NCBI RefSeq assembly: GCF_039535475.1
Contig: NZ_BAAAXG010000027.1
Location: forward strand, 379,311 to 443,310
DNA: 64,000 bases
Direction of reading: 5' to 3'
DNA from: Streptomyces showdoensis
GTDB taxonomy: Bacteria > Actinomycetota > Actinomycetes > Streptomycetales > Streptomycetaceae
Numbering within the stretch: the stretch's first letter is position 1; every line of letters starts with the position of its first letter. Below are positions 28,787 through 36,801 of this stretch, one piece after another. The notes beneath the pieces are model-generated. The model saw only the letters and a list, made by a program, of their open reading frames with translations, was not told where the DNA came from and made no database searches. A program made the position numbers and the translations under genes.

Positions 28787-28805
28787 ATCACGTATTCATG
28801 CGATC
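28787..28805 (+). promoter_or_regulatory. Shared cluster operator, copy C (ATCACG-N9-GATC)
   Basis: ATCACGTATTCATGCGATC, 115 bp upstream of the methyltransferase start. It shares the ATCACG and GATC halves at identical spacing with copies at 32216, 33960 and 42361. Confidence 0.5.
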
Positions 28806-28949
28806 TACGAAAGCGCGGGCTAATGCACATTCGTGATCCCGGGGACGGGTGAATTTCGGTAGCACGCGTACCGGGGTATCCCGCGGATTCGCTCGGTGTG
28901 GTAGGGCGGGAGCCGTCGTTCCGCCGTCGTCCAGCTGCCCGGAAACGCG

Positions 28950-29000
28950 CGAGCGCGCCCCCTGCCGACGGCGGGACGCCGTCGGCAGGGGGCGCGCTCG
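28950..29000 (-). terminator. Very strong hairpin terminator after the MFS exporter
   Basis: A perfect 23-bp stem with a GGGAC loop, 18 bp beyond the exporter's stop codon at 29018. It is the strongest hairpin of the left half of the cluster. Confidence 0.85.
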
Positions 29001-29017
29001 GGACGCGGGGGTGCGGG

Positions 29018-30466
29018 TCAGGCGTCGGCCGCTGCCTCCTGCTTCGGCACCAGCAGGCTGACCAGCGCGATGCCCACGGCGATCCCGGCCGCTGCGAGGA
29101 ACACCAGGTCGTATCCGGAGGCGACGGCCTCCGCCTTGGACGTCCCCTCGGCCGCGTCGGCGGCCTTGGCGCCGGCGGCCGTCGCGAGCACCGCCAGACC
29201 GATCGAACCGCCGACCTGGCTCGCGGTGTTGGCGAGACCGCCGACGATGCCCGCGTACTCCTCGGGGGCTCCCGCGGTCGACGCGGCCATGAGGGTCGGG
29301 AAGGTCAGACCGATGCCGACCGAGATGAGCAGCGTCGGGCCGAGCACGCTCGCCGCGTAGCCGCTGCCGGGGCCGGCCGCGGAGAGCCACAGGAAGCCCG
29401 CCACGAAGCAGGCGCTGCCGGCCAGGATCAGCGGGCGCACACCCACCTTCGGCAGCCAGGCCGAGGCGTAGCGGGCGACCACCATGAAGCCGACGGCGGC
29501 GGGCGTCTGGCCGAGACCGGCCTGGAGCGCCGTGAAGCCGAGGACGTTCTGCAGGAAGAGCGCGGTGAAGTACCACATCGCGATGGCGATCCCGCCGAAG
29601 AGCAGCAGCATCGCGTTGCCGGTGGCGATGCCCCGGTTCCCGAACAGCTTCAGGGGCACCATCGGGTTGGCGACCTTGCTCTCCACCACCAGGAAGGCGA
29701 CGAGCAGGACCAGGCCGACCAGGATCGGGCCGACGACGAGGCTGTCGCCCCAGCCGTGGTCCGCGATGTGCATGACGCCGAAGACCACCGCGGCCAGGCC
29801 CAGGGTGCCGGTGAGGGCGCCCAGCAGGTCGAGCGACTCCCGGCGGGTGGTGCGCGCGGCGGACAGCTGGGTGAGCGCCACGGTGATCAGCAGCGCGCCG
29901 ATCGGGACGTTGATCAGGAAGACCCACCGCCACGAGAGGCCGGTGGTGAAGGCGCCGCCGACGATCGCGCCGGCCAGACCGCCGACGCCGCCCGAGGAGG
30001 CCCAGGCGCCGAACGCCTTGGCCCGCTCGCCCGGCTCGGTGAAGACCGTGTTGATGACCGCCAGGGTCGACGGGGCCATCATCGCGGCGCCGACGCCCTG
30101 CACCACGCGCGCCGTGACCAGGATCTCGGACGTGGACGCGAGTCCCCCGACGAGGCTCGACACGGAGAACACCACCAGACCGGCGGTGAGCACCCGGCGC
30201 GCGCCGAACAGGTCGGCCGCGCGCCCGCCGAGCAGCATGATGCCGGCGAAGGTCAGCAGATAGCCGTTCACCACCCAGGCGAGACCGGTGTCGGTGAAGC
30301 CGAGGTCCTCACGGACCGAGGGCAGGGCGACGTTCACGATGGACGAATCCAGGATCACCATGAACTGACAGGCGCACACCAGCGCCAGGATCAGCCAGGC
30401 CTTTCCGTTCGCCGTTCCCGCGTCGCCGCGGGTGTCCTTGCTCTTCTCAAACTGTTCGGTCGCCAC
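29018..30466 (-). CDS. MFS drug exporter, DHA2 (14-helix) type
   Basis: A 482-residue EmrB/QacA-type proton-coupled exporter with about 14 hydrophobic helices. The motif ILDSSIVNVALPSV in helix 1 and the GxxxGPxxGG-type segment in the middle (GLAGAIVGGAF) are family marks. GTG 30466 is preferred because GGAGG lies 5 bp upstream; ATGs at 30478-30481 precede it in frame. It lies 33 bp after the flavin monooxygenase gene and is presumably co-transcribed. It most likely exports the cluster product and gives self-resistance. Confidence 0.88.
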   Translation of the reverse strand: MATEQFEKSKDTRGDAGTANGKAWLILALVCACQFMVILDSSIVNVALPSVREDLGFTDTGLAWVVNGYLLTFAGIMLLGGRAADLFGARRVLTAGLVVFSVSSLVGGLASTSEILVTARVVQGVGAAMMAPSTLAVINTVFTEPGERAKAFGAWASSGGVGGLAGAIVGGAFTTGLSWRWVFLINVPIGALLITVALTQLSAARTTRRESLDLLGALTGTLGLAAVVFGVMHIADHGWGDSLVVGPILVGLVLLVAFLVVESKVANPMVPLKLFGNRGIATGNAMLLLFGGIAIAMWYFTALFLQNVLGFTALQAGLGQTPAAVGFMVVARYASAWLPKVGVRPLILAGSACFVAGFLWLSAAGPGSGYAASVLGPTLLISVGIGLTFPTLMAASTAGAPEEYAGIVGGLANTASQVGGSIGLAVLATAAGAKAADAAEGTSKAEAVASGYDLVFLAAAGIAVGIALVSLLVPKQEAAADA

Positions 30467-30499
30467 TGAGGCCTCCATCAAACGAATCTGCCAAGCCCG

Positions 30500-32152
30500 T
30501 CACGAGTTCGCCGCCGCTTTCGGCGGCGGGTCCTCACCCGCCGCGCCCCTCACCCGGTCGATGACGGCGGCCGGGTCGGCGGGGGAGCGGTCCCCGCGCC
30601 AGGCGATGTGCTGGTCCGGGCGCACCAGCGCCAGGCCGCAGTCCCAGAGCTCCCGCACCCGGCCGTCCTCGGCCACGAGGTGGGTGACCGGCAGGCCGGC
30701 CTCCGCCGCGGCGGCCAGCAGCGCGTCGGCCGCGCCGCCGCCCACCGTGTCGACCAGCGTGAACTCGCGGCCGAACCGGTCGAAGAGCTGCTCGCCGTCG
30801 TCCAGGACGAGGCTCGGCGGGCGGGCGCCCGGCCAGGTGCTCGGGACGTACCGCAGCGGGTCGGCGGGCGGCTCGTCCGTGCCGTCGGGCCAGACGACCG
30901 GCGATCCGGCGTAGCGGTAGTCCAGGTAGATGCCCTCGTACGTGTTCTCGCCCGGCTGGGCGGCGAGGAACCGGCCCTGCTCCGCCGGCGTCGCACCCTC
31001 CGCGCCGAGCCGCATGAACTGGAAGTGCACGTCGAGGTGGCGGCGCGACATGGCCATGTTGCGCAGCCCGACCGGGCGCCGCTCGGCCTCGTAGCTGTCG
31101 AGCAGCCGGGACCCGCCCCACCCGTTGAGCACCGCGGCCAGCTTCCAGCCCAGGTCGACCGCGTCGCCCGCGCCGGTGTTCATGCCGTGGCTCCCGGAGG
31201 GGAACATCTGGTGCGCGGCGTCGCCGGCGAGGAACACCCGGCCGGACCGGTAGCCGTCGGCGATCAGGTACTTCGGCGTCCAGCGCGAGGTGACGTGCAC
31301 CTCGTCGATGTCCAGGTCGACGTCGAGCTGCGACCGGATCCACGCCGCCGGATCGGCGGGCGGCGGGTCGAAGTCCTCCTGGCGCAGCGAGTGGAAGGCC
31401 CAGGTGCCGGCCTCGTCGAGCGAGATCAGCACGTAACGGTTGGTGAAGTAGTGCCAGAAGTAACCGTGCCGGAACAGGCTCTCGCTGTCGGAGCTGCGGA
31501 AGGTCACGGAGTACGCGGCCGGCAGGTCGTGCACCTCGCCGCCCTCGCCGTCCGCGATGCCGCCGTTGGTGAGCGCGATCCCGACGGCCCGCCGGATGGA
31601 GCTGCCGGCGCCGTCACAGGCCGCGACGTAGGCGGACCGCACGGTGCGGGTGGTGTCGCCCGCCAGGTCCCGGAAGGTGCTGGTGACGCCGTCGGCGTCC
31701 TGCTCCAGCGACTCGAAACGCCAGAGGTTGCGCACGTCGATCAGGGGGTGCCGCCGGCAGTGGTCCAGGAGCACCGGCTCCAGATCGGCCTGGGAGACGC
31801 GCTGGTACGGCTGGCTGGGCTGCCCGCCGTCCTCGCTCTCCCGGATCAGCCGCCACTTCTCGGCGACGGAGGGCTGGCGCCAGACGGCGAGCCGCTCGGC
31901 GTCGAGACCGGTCGACCAGAGCACGTCGAAGGGGTACTCGGCGGGCACGCCCGCCTTGCGGATGTCGTCGGCCACCCCGAGCCTGGCGTGGTGCTCCATG
32001 GTCCTGGGGTTGGTGAACTCCATCTTGGGATGCACGGTGGGGCCGGCGTTCTGCTCGGCGAGCACACAGGCCACACCGTGGTGGGCGAGCTCCAGTGCCG
32101 CCATCATCCCGACCGGTCCGGCACCGACCACGACTACGGGGACGTTGTCCAT
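30500..32152 (-). CDS. FAD-dependent aromatic monooxygenase (PheA/TfdB type) 1
   Basis: A 550-residue class A flavoprotein monooxygenase. The N-terminal FAD motif GAGPVGMM (about residue 9), the FAD/NAD motif VAACDGAGSSIRR (about 180) and the ribityl-binding GDAAHQMFPSGSHGMNTG (about 314) are all present. The C-terminal thioredoxin-like domain (about 400-550) ends in LALVRPDQHIAWRGD, as in phenol and 3-(3-hydroxyphenyl)propionate hydroxylases. It should hydroxylate an aryl intermediate using NAD(P)H and O2. A conserved cluster operator lies 64 bp upstream of its start, and the exporter follows it by 33 bp. Confidence 0.88.
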   Translation of the reverse strand: MDNVPVVVVGAGPVGMMAALELAHHGVACVLAEQNAGPTVHPKMEFTNPRTMEHHARLGVADDIRKAGVPAEYPFDVLWSTGLDAERLAVWRQPSVAEKWRLIRESEDGGQPSQPYQRVSQADLEPVLLDHCRRHPLIDVRNLWRFESLEQDADGVTSTFRDLAGDTTRTVRSAYVAACDGAGSSIRRAVGIALTNGGIADGEGGEVHDLPAAYSVTFRSSDSESLFRHGYFWHYFTNRYVLISLDEAGTWAFHSLRQEDFDPPPADPAAWIRSQLDVDLDIDEVHVTSRWTPKYLIADGYRSGRVFLAGDAAHQMFPSGSHGMNTGAGDAVDLGWKLAAVLNGWGGSRLLDSYEAERRPVGLRNMAMSRRHLDVHFQFMRLGAEGATPAEQGRFLAAQPGENTYEGIYLDYRYAGSPVVWPDGTDEPPADPLRYVPSTWPGARPPSLVLDDGEQLFDRFGREFTLVDTVGGGAADALLAAAAEAGLPVTHLVAEDGRVRELWDCGLALVRPDQHIAWRGDRSPADPAAVIDRVRGAAGEDPPPKAAANS

Positions 32153-32215
32153 AGCTCCTAACCTCCGCTGCCCGAGGTGACGTGTGCAGCATCCCCGGTG
32201 GGGCGCCGCGTGCAC

Positions 32216-32234
32216 ATCACGTGTTCGAGGGATC
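32216..32234 (+). promoter_or_regulatory. Shared cluster operator, copy A
   Basis: ATCACGTGTTCGAGGGATC, 64 bp upstream of flavin monooxygenase 1. Extended to 25 bp (32216-32240) it matches copy B at 33960-33984 in 21 positions, with no gap. Confidence 0.55.
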
Positions 32235-32318
32235 TTGATCGACGACGGGAACCGGCCGGTCGGCCATGCGGAATCACGTCAACCGGTCGGCCGCGCCGGG
32301 GGTCCGGCAGGCCCGGCA

Positions 32319-32341
32319 GGCCCGGCGGGCCCCGCCGGGCC
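32319..32341 (-). terminator. Hairpin after the DsbA-like gene
   Basis: A 10-bp perfect G/C stem with a 3-nt GCC loop, directly after the stop codon at 32345, preceded by short GGCAGGCCC-like direct repeats. Probable terminator of the main left-facing operon. Confidence 0.55.
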
Positions 32342-32344
32342 CGG

Positions 32345-33028
32345 TCAGCCCTGGACGCCGAGCAGGGCCGCGGCCCAGTCCCGGCTGTACTCCTCCAGCA
32401 CCGGGAAGCCGCCCTCCGGGGGAGGGACGTCCTTGGACCAGTGGTAGCGGGCGCCGGGGTTGTGCAGGGGGGTCGCGTCGGCGCCGAACAGGGTGGGGCT
32501 GCCCTGGACGGAGGTGCGCCTGGCCTCCTCCCAGTCCCGGTAGACCTCGGCCCGGCCGCGGCCCTCGGCGATGGCCCGGGCCAGCGCGTCGGTGTCCACG
32601 AGCGGGCAGGTGTCGGCGGCCTCCAGGACCACCGCGGGGATGCTCACGCAGCGGCTCTCCACCAGGAAGGCGCGGCGCAGCGCGGTGTCGAGCTGGTCGC
32701 TGCCGGCCAGGCCGCCCACCGCCGGGTCCTTGGCGGCCTGCACCGCCTCCATGGCCGGGAGCATCGTGACCGGGTAGGTGGCGTCGGGCGCGTGCCACAG
32801 CCGCCAGCCCAGCTCCGGCAGCCGGCCGCCGATGGCGACGATCTCGCTGTCGATGATGTGCTTCGGCGTGGCCATCCGGTTGAAGAGTTCGAGCGGGAAC
32901 GCCCGGTGGTCGACCAGCAGCTCCACGTCCAGGCGCTCCGCCTCGGCGTGCAGGGTGTGCAGCGCGAGGGTCGCCCAGGGACAGCTCAGGTCCGACCAGA
33001 GGGTCAGGGTGACGGGTCGGTCGGGCAC
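32345..33028 (-). CDS. DsbA/FrnE-family thioredoxin-fold protein
   Basis: A 227-residue DSBA-domain protein of the FrnE / 2-hydroxychromene-2-carboxylate isomerase group. The active-site stretch is SDLSCPW with a single Cys (about residue 16) rather than a CxxC pair, and the cis-proline loop is VQGSPTLF (about 178). A one-Cys site favours glutathione- or mycothiol-type isomerase or binding chemistry over disulfide exchange. In biosynthetic clusters such proteins act as redox helpers or isomerases. The GTG start has AGGAGG about 8 bp upstream. It sits 295 bp from the cupin, with G-rich repeats between. Confidence 0.75.
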   Translation of the reverse strand: MPDRPVTLTLWSDLSCPWATLALHTLHAEAERLDVELLVDHRAFPLELFNRMATPKHIIDSEIVAIGGRLPELGWRLWHAPDATYPVTMLPAMEAVQAAKDPAVGGLAGSDQLDTALRRAFLVESRCVSIPAVVLEAADTCPLVDTDALARAIAEGRGRAEVYRDWEEARRTSVQGSPTLFGADATPLHNPGARYHWSKDVPPPEGGFPVLEEYSRDWAAALLGVQG

Positions 33029-33047
33029 GGATCAGGCCTCCTGCGTC

Positions 33048-33135
33048 GGTACGGGACGGGTACGGGGGTGGGTGCGGTGCGGGTGTCGGGACGGATGCGG
33101 GTACGGGACGGGCATCCGGACGGGTACCGGATACG
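33048..33135 (-). repeat. Cluster of GYAYCCGTCCS repeats between cupin and DsbA-like genes
   Basis: Read on the minus strand, this stretch holds at least four 11-mers of one family: GTACCCGTCCC (33053-33063), GCATCCGTCCC (33088-33098), ATGCCCGTCCC (33105-33115) and GTACCCGTCCG (33117-33127). The second is identical to a unit of the large array at 48567. Spacing is irregular. It lies downstream of the cupin stop and upstream of the DsbA-like gene. Confidence 0.55.
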
Positions 33136-33248
33136 GGTGGGGGCTCGCGGGTGCGACGGGGCGGGCGGGGCCGGGCGGGCGCGCGGGTATGGCGTGAACA
33201 CGGCATCCCGTGGGACGCGGGGGACGCCCGGGCCCGGGCAGCACCGCG

Positions 33249-33273
33249 GGCCGGCCCCCGTCGGGGACCGGCC
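33249..33273 (-). terminator. Possible hairpin after the cupin gene
   Basis: GGCCGGCCCCCG and CGGGGACCGGCC form an inverted repeat with one mismatch and almost no loop, 50 bp beyond the cupin stop. Weak candidate. Confidence 0.3.
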
Positions 33274-33323
33274 CTCAGCGCTCCGCGGCCGGAACCGCCA
33301 CGGCCCGCGGCCCGGCGGCCGGG

Positions 33324-33872
33324 TCACATGTCCGAGGGGGCCCGGACCGCCGGAGTCAGCTGCTCGGTGTGGTTCCGGCGACGGATCTCCTCCACCGCCC
33401 GGCGCAGGTCCTCCTCGTCCTTCGGGGGCGAGGCGAGCAGGTCGGCGATCTCCTGCTGGTAGTTCTCGTGCCCGGCCGGGGTGCCGACCAGCAGGAAGCG
33501 CATCTTCACGTCGCCGGGGTTGCGGAAGCCGTGCGGGGTGCCCTTGGGCACGTACAGCACGGTGCCGGGGGTCGCCCGGGTCACCTTCTGGCCGGTCTTG
33601 GACTCCCACTGGGTCCACGAGCCCGGCTCGGAGGTGATCACCTTGGGTTGGAAGGCGAAGAACTCCACCTCGCCCTCGAGGACGTAGAAGATCTCCTCGT
33701 GGGTGGAGTGGCTGTGCGCGCCGACGTCGAAGCCCGGCGCGAACTCGCACTCGACGGCCAGCAGGTTCGGGGTGTGCTCCTGTCCCACCTTCAGGTTCAC
33801 CTGGTGGCCGATCGGCCGGCCCTCACCGGGCCCCAGCGTGAATCCGTCGGTGACGTCGGAGATGAAGGTCAT
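33324..33872 (-). CDS. Cupin-domain protein (quercetinase/dioxygenase-like)
   Basis: A 182-residue single-domain cupin. Motif 1 is GAHSHSTHEEIFYVLEGE (about residues 52-69) with two His and a Glu for metal; motif 2 is VPKGTPHGFRNPG (about 105-117) with the third His. This fits a metal-binding dioxygenase, isomerase or small-molecule-binding cupin. In this context it could act on an aromatic intermediate, but it is not recognisably the 3-hydroxyanthranilate dioxygenase of tryptophan catabolism. A conserved cluster operator lies 88 bp upstream, inside the end of the preceding gene. Confidence 0.8.
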   Translation of the reverse strand: MTFISDVTDGFTLGPGEGRPIGHQVNLKVGQEHTPNLLAVECEFAPGFDVGAHSHSTHEEIFYVLEGEVEFFAFQPKVITSEPGSWTQWESKTGQKVTRATPGTVLYVPKGTPHGFRNPGDVKMRFLLVGTPAGHENYQQEIADLLASPPKDEEDLRRAVEEIRRRNHTEQLTPAVRAPSDM

Positions 33873-33950
33873 GACTGCGTTCCTCTCGTATCGTTCCGGG
33901 CGCGGCCGCTCGTGACCGAAACGTCCCCTTCAGCTTCCCGGGGCCGCGCG

Positions 33951-34610
33951 TCAGGCCGCATCACGTGTTCCTGGGATCCCGATCGCCTCGACCACCCGGG
34001 ACGTGCTGAGCACCGCGGCACAGCGGTCCGCGGCCTGGCCGAGCGCCTGCCGGTGCTCGGCCGGGCCGAAGTCCGCCAGGGCGTCCGCGACCAGGAAGGG
34101 CTGGATGTCGTGGGCGAAGGCGTCGTAGGCGGTGGCCAGGCAGCCGATGTGGGCGTAGACCCCGACCACGATCAGCTGGTCCCGCCCCCGGTCCCGCATC
34201 AGCTCGGTCAGCGGGGTGCGGTGGAAGGCGCTGTAGCGCCACTTCGTCAGCACGGTGTCGCCGTCGGCCGGCGCGATCTCCGGCAGCAGCTCCCGGTCCT
34301 CCGGGGCGCTGCTCATGCCCGGCCCCCAGAAGTCGGCCAGCAGGCCGCGCTGGCGCGGGTCCATGTCCCCGGGCTGCGCGGTGTAGGCGACCGGGACGCC
34401 CCGCGCGCGGGCCGTGTCCAGGAGCAGCCGCACGTGCGCCAGCAGCGGGCCCGCGGGCTCGGCCGCGCGGTCGAACGGGGCCAGGAAGTACCGCTGCATG
34501 TCGTGGACGAGCAGCACCGCCCGGTCGGCCGACGGCAGCCAGGACACGCGGTTCCGCGGCAGCTCGCCCTCGGTGGGGAGCGGATAGGGCGGAATCGGCG
34601 GGATCGCCAT
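33951..34610 (-). CDS. Isochorismatase-type hydrolase 1 (EntB-N/PhzD family)
   Basis: A 219-residue enzyme that would cleave the vinyl ether of isochorismate or of 2-amino-2-deoxyisochorismate (ADIC), giving DHHA plus pyruvate in the latter case. The acid Asp is in [10 protein letters not shown] (about 36) and Lys in [10 protein letters not shown] (about 120). The loop after it reads VGVYAHIGCLATAYDAF, which resembles the EntB/DhbB version, whereas the second copy at 56644 has the PhzD-like [17 protein letters not shown] lies 8 bp before ATG 34610. It follows the EntA-like gene by 47 bp. Confidence 0.85.
   Translation of the reverse strand: MAIPPIPPYPLPTEGELPRNRVSWLPSADRAVLLVHDMQRYFLAPFDRAAEPAGPLLAHVRLLLDTARARGVPVAYTAQPGDMDPRQRGLLADFWGPGMSSAPEDRELLPEIAPADGDTVLTKWRYSAFHRTPLTELMRDRGRDQLIVVGVYAHIGCLATAYDAFAHDIQPFLVADALADFGPAEHRQALGQAADRCAAVLSTSRVVEAIGIPGTRDAA
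33960..33978 (+). promoter_or_regulatory. Shared cluster operator, copy B
   Basis: ATCACGTGTTCCTGGGATC lies within the last codons of the isochorismatase-type gene, 88 bp upstream of the cupin start. It is nearly identical to copy A, despite being in coding sequence, and may give the cupin its own promoter control. Confidence 0.5.
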
Positions 34611-34657
34611 CTCGGAACTCCTTCGTGGGGGACGGCGGCGGGTGCGGGCCTCGGCGG

Positions 34658-35464
34658 TCAGCCGAGCGCCGCGCCGCCGTCGACGTACAGGTCCTGCAGG
34701 GTGATGTGGGAGGCCTGGTCGGAGAGCAGGAACAGGACGGCCTGCGCGACCTGCTCGGCGGTGCCGACCCGGCCGAGCGGGATCCCGACCCGGAACGCCT
34801 CCAGCGAGCCGTTCACCGTGGCGTCCGTCGCCCCGTCCCCGGCCGCGTCCCACATGTCCCGCAGCATCGGGGTGTCGGTGGACCCGGGCGAGACCACGTT
34901 GCAGCGCACGCCCCGGCCGGCCAGTTCGAGCCCGAGGCACTTGGTGAGCATCGAGGACGCCGCCTTGGACGCGGCGTACGCGCCCATGCCGACCCGCGGC
35001 ACCCCGCCCGCGTTGGACGCGACGGTCACGACCGCGCCCCTGCCGCGGCCCGCCATCCGGCCCGCGACGGAGCGGGAGACCGCGAACACCCCGCGCACGT
35101 TGACGCCGAAGACCTCGTCCCACGCCTCGTCGGCGAGATCGAGGACGGCGCCGGTACGGAGCACCCCGGCCACGTTCACCAGGAGCTCCACCGGGCCGAG
35201 CTCCCGCTCGACCCGCTCCGCCGCCTCCTCGACCGCCGCGCTGTCGCGGACGTCCACGCACATGGCCGTGTTCTTGACGCCGGCGGCGTCGAGTTCGGCG
35301 GCCACGCCGGTGACCGGCTCCGGCGCCGCGTCCCACAGCGCCACCTGGGCGCCGTGCACGCCCAGCAGCCGGGCGACGGCCGCGCCGATGCCCTGGCCCG
35401 CTCCCGTGACCACGGCGACGCGGCCGCTGATCCCCTCCGTACCGGTGGACGACACCGTGCTCAT
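34658..35464 (-). CDS. 2,3-dihydro-2,3-dihydroxybenzoate dehydrogenase-type SDR (EntA/DhbA-like)
   Basis: A 268-residue SDR. It shows TGAGQGIG (about residues 20-27), NVAG (about 96), catalytic Ser in VASNAGG and YAASKAA (about 162-168). The C-terminal LGRVGTAEQVAQAVLFLLSDQASHIT matches the EntA/DhbA group and is only named here by its first eight residues in homologue comparison. With ADIC and PhzD chemistry upstream, its likely reaction is NAD-dependent oxidation of DHHA to 3-hydroxyanthranilate, as proposed for caboxamycin- and nataxazole-type pathways. Confidence 0.85.
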   Translation of the reverse strand: MSTVSSTGTEGISGRVAVVTGAGQGIGAAVARLLGVHGAQVALWDAAPEPVTGVAAELDAAGVKNTAMCVDVRDSAAVEEAAERVERELGPVELLVNVAGVLRTGAVLDLADEAWDEVFGVNVRGVFAVSRSVAGRMAGRGRGAVVTVASNAGGVPRVGMGAYAASKAASSMLTKCLGLELAGRGVRCNVVSPGSTDTPMLRDMWDAAGDGATDATVNGSLEAFRVGIPLGRVGTAEQVAQAVLFLLSDQASHITLQDLYVDGGAALG

Positions 35465-35507
35465 TGGCTCCCCCTGCCGTTGCCTTGCCTCGTTGGTGGT
35501 GGATCGC

Positions 35508-36725
35508 TCATTCCTGGACGGTGGTGCCGGCCGTCTCGGCCACGGCGTCGTACCCGAAGAGCCAGGCCCGCTGCCGCAGTCCGAACTCCGTGTCCAGGGC
35601 GGCGTCCCGCTCGCGCTGCCGGTCGCCGTCCTCGACGTGGTGCCCGCGCTCGTTCTCCCTGATGAAGCGGTGGACCTGCTCGGCGCGCGGCCGGCGCAGC
35701 GCCTCGTAGCGCCGCAGCGCGTCCGGCACCGTCTTGGCGGTGGCGTCCTTGAGGCAGACCGCCAGCGTCAGCGCGTCCTCCAGCCCCAGCGCGGCCCCCT
35801 GGGCGCCGAACGGGAGCATCGGGTGCGCGGCGTCGCCGATCAGGGTCACCCGGTCGGTGGTCCACTTCTCCACCGGGTCGCGGTCGTACAGCGCCCACCG
35901 CGTCACGCTCGTCGCCGCCGACAGCAGCGACCGCAGCTCCGGTGCCCAGCCCGCGTAGGCGTCGAGCAGCTCCTGCGGCGAGCCCTCCGCCGACCAGGAC
36001 TCCCGCCGCCAGTCGCCGGCCGGGGCGGTCGCGGCGATGCTGACCGAGCGCCCGCCCGAGATCGGGTAGGCGACGCAGTGCTGGCCCGGCCCCATCCAGA
36101 TGGACACGTGCGGCCGTTCCTGCGCCTCCGGCCAGGCCGACGCCGGGACGACCGCCCGGTAGATGGACTGCCCGGAGAACCGCGGCTCGTCGCCGACGGT
36201 CCGCCCGCGCACGGTCGAGCGGATGCCGTCGGCCCCGATGACGACGTCCGCCCGGAACTCGAAGCCGTCCGCGAACCGCAGCACCACCTCGTCGTCGAGC
36301 TCGTCCCGCTCGTCGCGCTCCTGGATCTCCACGCACTCCATGCCCAGGTGCAGGGCGGACTCCGGCAGTTGCTCCACCAGCGCGCTGTGCAGACCGGCCC
36401 GGTGCAAGGCCAGGTAGGGCGCCCCGTACAGCTCCGCACACGCCTCGCCGAGGACGGTCCGCGCCAGCGTGCCGCCGTCGGCCCAGTTGCGCACGTCGAT
36501 CGACTCCGGCCGGACGCCGGTACGGTCCAGGCTGCGGCCGATGCCGAGCGCCAGCAGCAGCCGCGAACCGTTGGGCGAGATCTGGATCCCGGCACCGATC
36601 TCGCGCAGGTGCCGGGTGCGTTCGAACACGTCGCAGGTGAGGCCGCGCTTGGACAGGGCCACGGCGAGCGCGACCCCGGCGATACCAGCGCCGACAATGG
36701 CGATCCTTGGGGGTACCTCCGCCAT
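35508..36725 (-). CDS. FAD-dependent monooxygenase, salicylate hydroxylase-like (2)
   Basis: A 405-residue single-component flavin monooxygenase without the thioredoxin tail. Motifs: GAGIAGVALA (about 13), DVVIGADGIRSTVRG (about 160) and GDAAHPMLPFGAQGAALG (about 292). The start at ATG 36725 is set by AAGGAG about 8 bp upstream; an ATG at 36743 lies in front of that site. Its place directly behind the ligase, amidohydrolase, GriH and GriI genes recalls platensimycin PtmB3, which hydroxylates 3,4-AHBA. The same role here is an inference. Confidence 0.88.
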   Translation of the reverse strand: MAEVPPRIAIVGAGIAGVALAVALSKRGLTCDVFERTRHLREIGAGIQISPNGSRLLLALGIGRSLDRTGVRPESIDVRNWADGGTLARTVLGEACAELYGAPYLALHRAGLHSALVEQLPESALHLGMECVEIQERDERDELDDEVVLRFADGFEFRADVVIGADGIRSTVRGRTVGDEPRFSGQSIYRAVVPASAWPEAQERPHVSIWMGPGQHCVAYPISGGRSVSIAATAPAGDWRRESWSAEGSPQELLDAYAGWAPELRSLLSAATSVTRWALYDRDPVEKWTTDRVTLIGDAAHPMLPFGAQGAALGLEDALTLAVCLKDATAKTVPDALRRYEALRRPRAEQVHRFIRENERGHHVEDGDRQRERDAALDTEFGLRQRAWLFGYDAVAETAGTTVQE

Positions 36726-36801
36726 GCGCTGCTCTCCTTTCATGCCTCCCGTGCCGCCCGTGACAGCCGGGACCCGATGTCTGACGGACTGCGGAAGTGG
36801 T

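Larger units (their letters stand above)
28673..29017. other. 345-bp intergenic region: terminator plus methyltransferase promoter
   Basis: No gene is seen. It contains the exporter's terminator (28950-29000) and, nearer the methyltransferase, one copy of the shared ATCACG-N9-GATC element (28787-28805). The methyltransferase is therefore probably transcribed on its own. Confidence 0.7.

Noticed and set aside
33951..35464. EntB-like hydrolase and EntA-like dehydrogenase as a catechol siderophore pathway
   Set aside because: No isochorismate synthase (EntC), DHB-AMP ligase or NRPS is present, while two ADIC synthases are. 3-HAA formation explains the pair better.
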